From assembly GCA_902799385.1 (NCBI GenBank), contig CADCAK010000004.1:29248-93247 (forward strand): a stretch of 64,000 bases of DNA. Direction: 5' to 3'. Positions 7,045 through 15,900 of this stretch are shown here, in pieces. The stretch's first letter is position 1. Each line of letters starts with the position of its first letter. The position numbers were made by a program, and so were the translations under genes. The stretch comes from an uncultured bacterium (GTDB lineage: Bacteria > Verrucomicrobiota > Kiritimatiellia > RFP12 > UBA1067). The notes under the pieces were generated by a model. That model searched no databases and was not told where the DNA came from. It saw only the letters and a list, made by a program, of their open reading frames with translations.

Positions 7045-10000
7045 ATGAGGAACCTACGGAAATATGTCGCGTCAACGGCGGCCATCGCTTTCATTGTGCT
7101 CGGCCAGAGCATGAACGCCCAGGATGACCTTGATGACTTGTTGGCAGGTCTTGAGGGCGAAACCCCTCCGGCTGCCCCTGCCGCGCCTGCGCCCGCACCT
7201 GCGGTCGTTGAGCCTGCGCCTGCAGTCGAGGAGCCCGCGCCTGCGCCTGCAGTCGAAGAGCCCGCGCCTGCGGCCGAGGAGCCCGCGCCCGCAGTCGAGG
7301 AGCCCGCGCCTGTGCCTGCGGCCGAGGAGCCCGCGCCTGCGGCAGAGGAGCCCGCGCCCGCGCCCGCCGAGCCTGCACCCGCTGCGGCCGACGAGAAGGA
7401 TCTCAACGACACGCTCAACCTTCTCGACGAGCTTTCCGCCGAGGAGCCTGTCTCCAACGACAAGAGCGACGAGGCACCTGTCGCGCCTGCGCCCGCGCCT
7501 GCGGCCGAACAGCCCGCGCCAGCAGTCGAAGAGCCCGCGCCCGCCGCCGAGCCCGCGCCCGCGCCCGCCGCAAGGTCTGGGGCGCTGCAGCAGCACAAGG
7601 ACGGCCCGCTCATCGACGAGATACTGACGGTCGAGAAGCTGCGCCGCGAGGCGATGGACGTCCAGGCGATGCGCGAGATCCGCGAGGCTAAGGCGTCCAT
7701 GGCGAGCGGCGAGTATGTCGAGGCGGTCCGCCACTACGGCATTGCGATCAAGCTCCTCAACGACAGCCCCAAGGCAATGGAGTACAAGTCCATGTGCACC
7801 GCCGGCATCGCCGAGGGCCTCTACATGGCCGCCCTCGAAGAGGAGCGCACGGGCCGTCGCGAACGCGCGGTGAAGTACATGCAGAAGGCCGTTGACCTGC
7901 GCCACCCGAAGGCCCGCCGCCAGCTCGAGGCGTGGAACAGCACCGAGGATCCCGACGCCCACAAGACGGATGTCTCCGAGATTTCGCACCGCCGCAACGA
8001 TGCCGAGTACAAGACGATCCGCGAAGCGGAGCGCCGCCACCTCAAGCGCGCCCGCCACTTCCTCGCGCAGCGCGAGCTCGACCGCGCCCTCGACGAATGC
8101 GAGCTCGTCCTGCTCAAGGATCCGTACAACCAGGAGGCGCTGCGCCTTAGGGATTCCATCATGCGCAAGCGTGAGGTGATTCTCGCGCAGGAGCGCGAGA
8201 CGGCGCGCAAGGGATGGATAACCGACGTTGACAAGTCGTGGCGGCCGCCCTACGCGGTCAACGCCTCCGCCCGCGAGGAGAAGAAGGGCGAGACGGTTCC
8301 GCGTGAAACCGGCCCCGGCGCGGAGACCACCATCGAGCAGCAGATCGTCCAGCGCATGAAGGCCATGCGCCTCCCGGCGATCTCGTTCAAGCCGCCGGCG
8401 ACGATCATCGACGCCGTCGAGTACTTCCGCGGCGCATCCAAGGACTTCGACGACCCTGCGCGTCCCATCGAGCAGCGCGGCTTCAACTTCGTCCTCAAGA
8501 CGCCCGAGGCCGTCCGCATGCAGCCCGTCGCGGCGGCCGGCGACGACGCCGACGACTTCTCCGACACCGGCTCCGCCGACGCGGCGGCCGGCGGGCCGCT
8601 CGGCGTGCCCGTGATCCCGATGATCACCGCGAGCGACATCACGTTCTACGACGCGCTGAAGCTCGTCTGCGAGTCCGTCGAGTACAAGTTCTCGGTGCAG
8701 GGCCCGATCGTCATGGTCATGCACAAGGACATGTCCACCGAAGAGCTAGTCACCCGCTCGTTCCCCGTGCTGTCGTCCTTCACCGAGAAGATGGGCAGCG
8801 CCAAGGAGGACATCACGACGATGCGCGCCAGCGGCGGCAGCGGGTTCGGCGGCGGTTCGCGCAAGAACGACGAAGGCGAGGAGAACGAGGAGAGGGACTG
8901 GAAGGAGTTCTTCTCGCTCCTGGGCGTCAAGTGGCCCGAGGGTAGCTCGATCTTCTACGTCAAGACGGTCGGCCGCCTCTTCGTCAAGAACACCCAGGAC
9001 AACCTCGCCGAGTTCGAGAACGTCCTCGCCCAGCTCAACCAGCAGGTCACGCTCGTCGAGATTGAGACGAGGTTCATTGAGGTCTGCCAGGACGACCTGA
9101 GCTCGCTCGGCTTCGAGTGGATACTCAACAGCGACTACTCCATTGGCCTCAATAAGCACATTGCCAAGGCGCTCGGCGTGCGCGGCGGCGGTTGGGGCCT
9201 TAGGGGCGGCAACGCCGACAACGCCCACACCTACAGGACCTCGTCCACGTACGATTCGTCCGACACCCTAGGCACGTCCTCGTCCCGCGAGTACAGCACC
9301 GACACTCTTATCCAGAATGGCGGCACGCCCAGCACGGTGTCCTCGGACAGGAGGGTGTCGTCGCTCAGTTCGCTGTTCTCTGAGCAGGGTGGCAGCACCG
9401 TGTCGCGCTCCGACACGTACAGCCGCACGATGTACGACCGCTCCACCGGGGCGGACTGGATCAGCACCGGCGGTCGCCGCACCATCGGTGCCAACGCGAT
9501 CCAGGGCGTAAGCGACTTCGGCGACGCCTCCAACATCAGCGGGGTTTATTCGACGGGGCAGCGCTACCTCTCGACGCTCAACAACCACATTTCCGGCCAG
9601 GGTAGCGCCTACAACGATCAGTTCGTGAAGCTCAACGCGTTCCTCGGCTCGGCGGACCTCTCGATGATCCTGCACATGCTCGCGCAGCGTAGCGACACCG
9701 ACCTCCTCTCCGCGCCGAAGGTGCTTACGCGTCCCGGCGAGGAGGCAGTCATGAAGGTCGTCACGGAGTACATCTACCCGACCGACTACGACGTGCAGCT
9801 CCAGTCGAGCTCTTCGAGCGGCAGCAGCTACGGCGGTAGCCAGTCGGCGATTCTCGCCGTCGTCGAGCCCCAGAGCTTCACGATGCGCGAAGTGGGTGTC
9901 ATCCTCCAAGTCACGCCGACGCTGACCGACGACGGCAACGTGGTGGACCTCGAGCTCAACACGCAGGTAGTGGACGAGCCGACGTGGAAGAACTACGGCA

Positions 10001-10527
10001 TGAGGATTCCGTTCACCGGCAATGCGGCCAACACGTCCGACCTGTTCAGCAACATGGGCAGCCTGCTTGACTTCCTCGAGCGCCTGATGGCCAGCCCGTG
10101 GGCGTGGATCAAGGAGCCAGGCATCGAAGGCGACGTCGCGAGGCGCGCGATCGACTCCACCTTCAGCGCGATCGACAAGTCGTCGTCCACGATCACCTAC
10201 TACGACGCGCCGATGGAGCAGCCGTTCTTCCACGTCCGCTCCGTTGACTCGAAGATCAGCGTGTATCCGGGCGCTACGATCGTCATGGGCGGTCTCATCA
10301 CCGAGGCACGCAAGGCCATGGATGACAAGATCCCGTTCCTCGGCGACATACCGTTCATAGGGCGGCTCTTCCGCAGCCATTCCGAGCAGACGTCCAAGCG
10401 CAACCTCCTCATATTCGTCACTACGAGGATCGTCGACGGCCGCGGACGCGAGATGCACAACGACGCAATCGACAGCATCGCCGACCAGGATTCCGCGACG
10501 GCCGCGCCCGAACTGCCGGCGGACTGA
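7045..10527 (+). CDS. Outer-membrane secretin of pilus-like locus (PilQ/GspD family, Amuc_1098 position)
   Basis: A 1160-residue protein: signal peptide (residues 1-25), a long Pro-Ala-Glu linker made of imperfect PAPAxEE units (about 40-190), a TPR-like helical region (about 210-370), a short ring-building part, then N-domains and the secretin core (about 650-1140). The core shows VTLVEIETRFIEVCQDDLSSLG, LLSAPKVLTRPGEEA, FTMREVGVILQVTPTL and the hallmark IPFLGDIPFIGRLFRS near the end. A Ser/Gly-rich insertion occupies about 715-830. It would form the outer-membrane pore for the PilM/N/O-like proteins upstream. The PAE linker probably spans the periplasm or peptidoglycan. No ATPase or pilin gene is in view. 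Confidence 0.92.
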   Translation: MRNLRKYVASTAAIAFIVLGQSMNAQDDLDDLLAGLEGETPPAAPAAPAPAPAVVEPAPAVEEPAPAPAVEEPAPAAEEPAPAVEEPAPVPAAEEPAPAAEEPAPAPAEPAPAAADEKDLNDTLNLLDELSAEEPVSNDKSDEAPVAPAPAPAAEQPAPAVEEPAPAAEPAPAPAARSGALQQHKDGPLIDEILTVEKLRREAMDVQAMREIREAKASMASGEYVEAVRHYGIAIKLLNDSPKAMEYKSMCTAGIAEGLYMAALEEERTGRRERAVKYMQKAVDLRHPKARRQLEAWNSTEDPDAHKTDVSEISHRRNDAEYKTIREAERRHLKRARHFLAQRELDRALDECELVLLKDPYNQEALRLRDSIMRKREVILAQERETARKGWITDVDKSWRPPYAVNASAREEKKGETVPRETGPGAETTIEQQIVQRMKAMRLPAISFKPPATIIDAVEYFRGASKDFDDPARPIEQRGFNFVLKTPEAVRMQPVAAAGDDADDFSDTGSADAAAGGPLGVPVIPMITASDITFYDALKLVCESVEYKFSVQGPIVMVMHKDMSTEELVTRSFPVLSSFTEKMGSAKEDITTMRASGGSGFGGGSRKNDEGEENEERDWKEFFSLLGVKWPEGSSIFYVKTVGRLFVKNTQDNLAEFENVLAQLNQQVTLVEIETRFIEVCQDDLSSLGFEWILNSDYSIGLNKHIAKALGVRGGGWGLRGGNADNAHTYRTSSTYDSSDTLGTSSSREYSTDTLIQNGGTPSTVSSDRRVSSLSSLFSEQGGSTVSRSDTYSRTMYDRSTGADWISTGGRRTIGANAIQGVSDFGDASNISGVYSTGQRYLSTLNNHISGQGSAYNDQFVKLNAFLGSADLSMILHMLAQRSDTDLLSAPKVLTRPGEEAVMKVVTEYIYPTDYDVQLQSSSSSGSSYGGSQSAILAVVEPQSFTMREVGVILQVTPTLTDDGNVVDLELNTQVVDEPTWKNYGMRIPFTGNAANTSDLFSNMGSLLDFLERLMASPWAWIKEPGIEGDVARRAIDSTFSAIDKSSSTITYYDAPMEQPFFHVRSVDSKISVYPGATIVMGGLITEARKAMDDKIPFLGDIPFIGRLFRSHSEQTSKRNLLIFVTTRIVDGRGREMHNDAIDSIADQDSATAAPELPAD

Positions 10528-10549
10528 GGCCGGTTTGCAACGACAGAGC

Positions 10550-11320
10550 ATGAAACTCGCGTTGACAGGGGGGATTGCCTGCGGCAAGTCCCTCCTTTCC
10601 GTTTTCCTGAACGAACTCGGCGTCGAGACGCTCGACGCCGACGACGTCGTGCACGAGATACTTCCCGACCCCGAGGAACGTCGGCGCATCGCGGCAGAGG
10701 TCTTCGCCGATCCCGAAAAGCGCCGCGCCCTTGAAGCGAAGATTCACCCGTTGGTAAAAGAGAGGATTGACCAGTGGCTGGGAGAGGTGCTTTCGCCTGC
10801 GGCTAGTGCTTTCGCGGCTTCGCACCCCTCTAGCGACCGTTTGCGCGGCGCGCTTAGCTCGGGGGATATGCTAGTGCTTTCGCGCGGCAAAGCCGCGCTG
10901 GTGCAGGGTGTGGGTAAGCACCAGGCACCAGGCACCAGGTCGGCGCAGCCGACCGCAGGCACCAGCGCCGCAGGCGCGCAGGCACCAGCCGCAGGCGAAA
11001 GCACCTGCGCCGCAGGCGCGCAAGCACCAACTATCCGCATAGCGATAATCCCTCTTCTCTTCGAAGCCCACTGGGAGAAAAATTTTGATATAATATGTTG
11101 CGTCGCCTCTTCACGCGAGAGGCAAATCGAACGGATGACGGCGACGCGGGGGATGACACGTGCGGAGGCCGAGGCCAGGCTTGCGGCGCAGCTGTCGGTC
11201 GAGGAAAAGGCAAGGCGTTCGCACTACGTCATCCGGAACGACGGAACGGCCGACGAACTTCGCGCAGAGGCGCAAAAGCTTGTCGACTGGCTGAAGACTC
11301 ATAACCACAAAACCACTTAA
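10550..11320 (+). CDS. coaE: Dephospho-CoA kinase with in-frame repeat insertion
   Basis: This is the last enzyme of coenzyme A synthesis, phosphorylating dephospho-CoA with ATP. The P-loop GGIACGKS is at residues 7-14, LDADDVVHE at about 30-40 and HPLVKERI at about 67-74. After the insertion IAIIPLLFEAHWEKNFD resumes the fold, and TRAEAEARLAAQLSVEEK with YVIRNDG follow. Length is 256 against about 200 for the family; the extra is an element-encoded block at about residues 80-160 in the loop before the PLLFE strand. ATG at 10550 is chosen over an in-frame TTG at 10535 because the fold starts there. The last codons (HNHKTT) are made from the octamer array that leads into rho. Confidence 0.92.
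   Translation: MKLALTGGIACGKSLLSVFLNELGVETLDADDVVHEILPDPEERRRIAAEVFADPEKRRALEAKIHPLVKERIDQWLGEVLSPAASAFAASHPSSDRLRGALSSGDMLVLSRGKAALVQGVGKHQAPGTRSAQPTAGTSAAGAQAPAAGESTCAAGAQAPTIRIAIIPLLFEAHWEKNFDIICCVASSRERQIERMTATRGMTRAEAEARLAAQLSVEEKARRSHYVIRNDGTADELRAEAQKLVDWLKTHNHKTT
10787..11030 (+). repeat. In-frame palindromic insertion element, copy B (coaE)
   Basis: About 244 bp, same start (GTGCTTTCGCCTGCGGC) and same frame as copy A. Peptide blocks are [38 protein letters not shown]. The GCGCGGC-aaa-GCCGCGC hairpin is perfect. This copy has a longer tail in which CACCAGG heptamers and GCCGCAGGCGCGCAGGCACC-type units are duplicated, adding repeated AAGAQAP peptides. Confidence 0.9.
11086..11094 (+). 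promoter_or_regulatory. Possible internal extended -10 inside coaE (ahead of rho)
   Basis: TGATATAAT, a perfect extended -10 (TGn plus TATAAT at 11089-11094), lies inside coaE where it encodes FDII codons of the kinase. It could drive a transcript covering the 3' part of coaE and rho. Because those codons are expected for CoaE, it may be coincidence. No -35 is evident. Confidence 0.35.
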
Positions 11321-11342
11321 CCACCAAACCACATAACCATTT
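11303..11342. repeat. Five octamers abutting the rho start codon
   Basis: The units AACCACAA, AACCACTT, AACCACCA, AACCACAT and AACCATTT run from 11303 to 11342 with exact 8-nt period, and the rho ATG begins at the next base. The first two units encode the C terminus of CoaE and include its stop codon. No Shine-Dalgarno sequence exists in the array. Confidence 0.85.
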
Positions 11343-12905
11343 ATGGCAGAAGAACTAGACGTGTTCGCGGGCGCAGTCACCAATGGCGCCGCGCAGAAAC
11401 CCCAGCAACCCCAGCCTCAGCAGCAGGGGGGCAGCATCGGCAACGGCCAGAAGAAGCGGTTCCACAGCCGCGGAGGGAAGGGCTTCGCCCGCAGCGCCAA
11501 GCAGAACAACTCCCCGATTCGCGGCGCGAACGGCGCGGAAAGCGTAAACCCGCTTCTCAACGCGCCGCTTCCCACCGAGCAGCGCCCGCTCGAACCCGAG
11601 ACGCCCGCGAACCCGAACCGCAACCCCGATCTCCCCGAGTACCGCCTCGCCGACATCCAGACCTGGGCCGCGCCCGTCATAGTCGAGCGCATGATGCCCG
11701 GCGCCGACCCCGAGGAGCTCGGCACCTACCGCAAGCACGAGCTCATCTTCGCGGCGATACGCAGGTACCTCGCGAACGGCGGCGCCGTGCTCGCCTCGGG
11801 CTGCCTTGAAATCGTCCGCGAGGGGCACGGCTTCCTCCGCTCGGCGAAGAACAACTTCCTCGCCTGCCCGGAGGACGTCTTCGTAACGCAGCAGCAGATA
11901 CGCCGCCACGCGCTCAGGACGGGCGACATCGTGGAGGGCCCGATCCGCGACCCGCGCGACCGCGACCGCTTCTTCTGCCTCGGCAACGTCGCGATCGTCA
12001 ACGGCAAGGAGCCGTCCGTCGCCGCGCGCGTGATCCACTTCGAGAACCTCACCGCCACGTTCCCGACGAGGCGCATCATCCTCGAGACCGACCCCAAGGA
12101 GTTCTCGACTCGCGTCGTAGACCTCTTCACGCCGATCGGCTTTGGCCAGCGCGGGCTCATCATCGCGCCGCCGCGCGTCGGCAAGACGGTCCTACTTCAG
12201 AAGATGGCCAACGCCATATCGAAGAACTACCCGGAGGCGATGCTCATAATCCTCCTCATCGACGAGCGTCCCGAGGAAGTGACGGACATGCAGCGCAACA
12301 CGAAGGCGATGGTGCTTTCGTCGACGTTCGACGAGGAGCCGCAGCACCACGTGAACGTCACCGAGATGGTGCTCGAGATGTCGAAGCGCCAGGTCGAGAA
12401 CGGCCGCGACGTCATAATACTCATGGACTCCCTCACGCGCATGGCGCGCGCCTACAACACCGTCCAGCCGCACTCCGGCAAGATACTGACGGGCGGCGTG
12501 GACGCGCTTGCGATGCACAGGCCGAAGCGCTTCTTCGGCGCGGCGCGCAACATCGAGGGCGGCGGCTCGCTCACCATCATCGCCACCGGCCTCGTCGACA
12601 CCGGCTCCAGGATGGACGAGGTGATCTTCGAGGAGTTTAAGGGCACGGGCAACATGGAGATCGTCCTCGACCGCAGCCTTGCCGACAAGCGCATCTATCC
12701 CGCGATCGACATCGACAAGTCGGGGACGCGCAAGGAGGACCTGCTGCTCGACCCGATGGAGCTCGAGAAGACGTGGGGCATGCGCCGCATCCTCTCCGAC
12801 GCGGGCCCCGAGAGCGCGATGAAGTCGGTGCTAAATTCGCTGAAGAAGACCCAGTCCAACCCGGAGTTCCTTCTCGCCCTCGACTTGAAGAACCTGGAGC
12901 GCTGA
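11343..12905 (+). CDS. rho: Transcription termination factor Rho
   Basis: A 520-residue hexameric RNA helicase that ends transcription. Residues 1-90 are a low-complexity Q/N/G/P-rich extension ([20 protein letters not shown]) not found in E. coli Rho (419 residues) but typical in other phyla. The RNA-binding CSD ([20 protein letters not shown]) lies at about 160-230. The ATPase core has Walker [11 protein letters not shown] near 280, Walker [17 protein letters not shown] and the Q/R-loop segments [10 protein letters not shown] and [14 protein letters not shown]. It starts directly after an octamer array with no visible ribosome-binding site. Few intrinsic terminators are seen in this window, consistent with heavy reliance on Rho (inference). 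Confidence 0.96.
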   Translation: MAEELDVFAGAVTNGAAQKPQQPQPQQQGGSIGNGQKKRFHSRGGKGFARSAKQNNSPIRGANGAESVNPLLNAPLPTEQRPLEPETPANPNRNPDLPEYRLADIQTWAAPVIVERMMPGADPEELGTYRKHELIFAAIRRYLANGGAVLASGCLEIVREGHGFLRSAKNNFLACPEDVFVTQQQIRRHALRTGDIVEGPIRDPRDRDRFFCLGNVAIVNGKEPSVAARVIHFENLTATFPTRRIILETDPKEFSTRVVDLFTPIGFGQRGLIIAPPRVGKTVLLQKMANAISKNYPEAMLIILLIDERPEEVTDMQRNTKAMVLSSTFDEEPQHHVNVTEMVLEMSKRQVENGRDVIILMDSLTRMARAYNTVQPHSGKILTGGVDALAMHRPKRFFGAARNIEGGGSLTIIATGLVDTGSRMDEVIFEEFKGTGNMEIVLDRSLADKRIYPAIDIDKSGTRKEDLLLDPMELEKTWGMRRILSDAGPESAMKSVLNSLKKTQSNPEFLLALDLKNLER

Positions 12906-12931
12906 AATCCCCAACGGAAAGGCGGTTCACC

Positions 12932-15900
12932 ATGAAGAAGGCCATAGCTCCCGTCGTTATGCTGCTTGCGACGTTGCCGGCGCTTGCGTCGGCCCGGCGC
13001 GTAGACTACGCCGGCTACCGGATCGGCGATTCCGGCGTGCTTGACGACCAGACCCGCATTTCCGGCCTGCCCGCGCTGGTCGAGGAATCGGGCCGCCCCG
13101 AGCAGACTGCGGTTGAGCTTGCGGCCGAGGTTGTAGTTGGCCAGAGGCCCGTCCGGTGGTGGGCGTACAGCAGCGCGAGCAACGTCCCGGCGTCGCAGAC
13201 CGACCCCAATCCCCATACGCAGTACAACGACGTCGTGGAGCTCGCCGCCGGTGTCTATTCGCTGACGTGGACCTACGGCACGGCCGGCTATTCGCCTGCG
13301 TTTGCCGTCGTCGACTACGACTACATAACGTACAGCCTCTCCTACAACGCGAACGGCGGCAGCGGGCCCCTTCCCCCGACCGAGACGCGCATCGTCTACA
13401 CGAACTCGGTTGAAATAGCGGCCGGCGGGCTGTCGCGCACTGGCTACGCCTGGAGCGGCTGGACGAACAGCCTGTCGACAACCGTTTGGACGGGCGGCGA
13501 GACCGTTTCGGGCGGCGAGCTGGGGCTCAACTCGGTTGTCGACGGCTCCAACGTCGTCCTCCGCGCCAAGTGGACGCCGAACGTCTACACTGTGAGATTC
13601 CTGAAGAACACGTGGGACGACGTGGTCGGCGACACGCCCTCCATGTCGCTGACGTACGACGTGCCCGCCAACTTGACTTCCAATGCGTTTGTCCGCACGG
13701 GATACAGGTTCTCGGGATGGGCGACGGAAGAGGGCGGGGACCGGGTCTACAGGGACGGCGCCCAGGTCGTCAACCTGTCCGCGGTCAACATGGACACGGT
13801 CAGCCTCTACGCAGTATGGGCGGCGAAGACGTTCTCGGTGAAGTACCATAGGAACGACGGCTCCGGCCAGACGAGGACTCAGGGGAACCAGTCATTCGAC
13901 ACCCCCGTGGAGATCGTCTCGGAATCCCCCCGCGTCGATTCCGGCTATGAATTCGCCGGATGGGCGACGTCTCCCGACGGCGTGGTGGAATACGAGGCGG
14001 GCAGCAAGTACCAGATCGACCCCGGCGACGCGGACGTCGTCCATCTATACGCCGTATGGTCGCCCGTCGAGTACACCGTGAGGTTTGACGCGAACGGCGG
14101 CGAGGGGACGATGGCCGACGCGGTCGTGAGGTACGACGAAGTCTACACGGTCCCCGGCTGCGGCTTCTCTAAGGCCGGAGTCGATTTCCTCGGCTGGGCG
14201 ACGAACGTCGCCGCAGGCGTGGCGTTCGTCGGCGGGGAGGCCGTCTCCAACCTCGCGGCAAAGGCGGGCGCCGTCGTCACATTCTACGCCGTGTGGACGG
14301 AGACGCGGTACGTCGCGTTCTACGGCAACGGCGCGGACAACCCGGATGCAATGCTGGGCGATGCGATGACATTCGAGGGCCTCGAGACAAAGACGCTCGT
14401 GCCGAACAGGTTCGAGAGGACGGGCTACTCCTTCTCCGGTTGGGCGGTCGGCGAGGCGGCGGCTGCCGCGCGGGAAGTCGCCTACACCAACTGTGAGGAC
14501 GTCGTCAGCGCGGACCTGTGGGGGGCGACGGGCGAGACGAACGTCTTCTGGGCGGTCTGGCTGGCGAACGGGTATGCCGTGGCCTTTGACCCCGGCGGCG
14601 GCGCCGTCTCGCCGGCTTCAAAGGATGTCGTCTACGACGAGGCGTATGGCGACCTTCCGCAGCCGGTGCGGACGGGGTACGGGTTCGGCGGCTGGTACGA
14701 CGATGCGTCCGGTGGGTCGAGGGTGACTTCGGCAAGCGTCGTGAAGACGGCGGGCGACCACACGCTCTACGCGCGCTGGACCGCCAACAGCTACGTGGTT
14801 TCGTTCGATCCGCATGGCGGGACGGTCTCGCCAGCGTCCAACGTGGTGGCCTATGCCTCGGCCTACGGCGACCTGCCGACGCCCGAGAGGTGGGGCTTCA
14901 AGTTCGTCGGCTGGTACGATGCCGCGTCCGACGGCTCGCCGGTGACGGCGGACACCGCTGTCGCGACGCCTGCCGACCACACGCTCCACGCCAGGTGGGC
15001 CGCGTTGAGATATGTGGCGTTTGAAGGCAACGGGGCCGAGAGCGCCGACGCGATGGCCGGGGACACGATGACTTTCGAGGGCGTCGAGACGAAGGCCCTC
15101 GTCGCCAGCAAGTTCGTGAAGACGGGCTTCACTTTCGCGGGGTGGGCGACGAACGAGGCCGCCGCCGCCGCGCTGGACGTCGCCTACGCCGACCGCGCGA
15201 ACGTCGTCAGCACCAACCTGTGGGAGTCGCCCGGCGGAACGAACTTCCTCTACGCGGCCTGGCGGACGAACGCGTACACCGTGGTGTTCAAGAGGAACGG
15301 CGGCACGCTCACGCGCGACGACATGGAAGACCAGGTCTTCCTCTATGGCCAGGAGCAGGAGCTGTCGGAGCTCAATTTCGTCTCGGACCTGGAGTTCAGA
15401 GGATGGGCGACCAGCGAGACAGGCGACGTCGTGTTTGGCGACATGGCGACGGTGTCCAACCTGACCGCCGAAGCCGACGGCGTGGTGGTTCTCTACGCGG
15501 TATGGGACAACGGCGGCCTTTCCAAGGCGATGCACTGCGGCAACCTTGCCTGGAAGACGCTCGAGAACGGCACCGACTGGCAAGTCGCCTACGGCGAGGG
15601 CGAGGGATGCGATCCCAGCGGGTCAGCCGTCTCCAACATGGTGTTCTGGACCTCCAACGAGGCATACCTAAAGTCTAAGGACCTTTCGTTTAAGCCGGCG
15701 ACGTCGGGAGGCATGCTGTCGTTCTGGTACAAGACGTCTTCCAACGACAGGTGGAACTACCTCACTTTCAATGGCGAGGGAATCGCCTCGAGCACGACGT
15801 GGAGGCAGTACGGCCCCGTCTACGTGGACGGCGTTGTCGGCGCCAGGATATCCTACAGGGCCGACCAAAGCTACGGCGAAGACGCCTATACCGTCTGGAT

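Noticed and set aside
7072..8724. 550-codon open frame antisense to the secretin gene
   Set aside because: It is created by the GC-rich Pro-Ala-Glu repeat read backwards; it has no start signal or recognisable protein pattern.
10535..10549. TTG start for coaE
   Set aside because: The P-loop fold of CoaE begins at the ATG at 10550; the extra five residues add nothing conserved.
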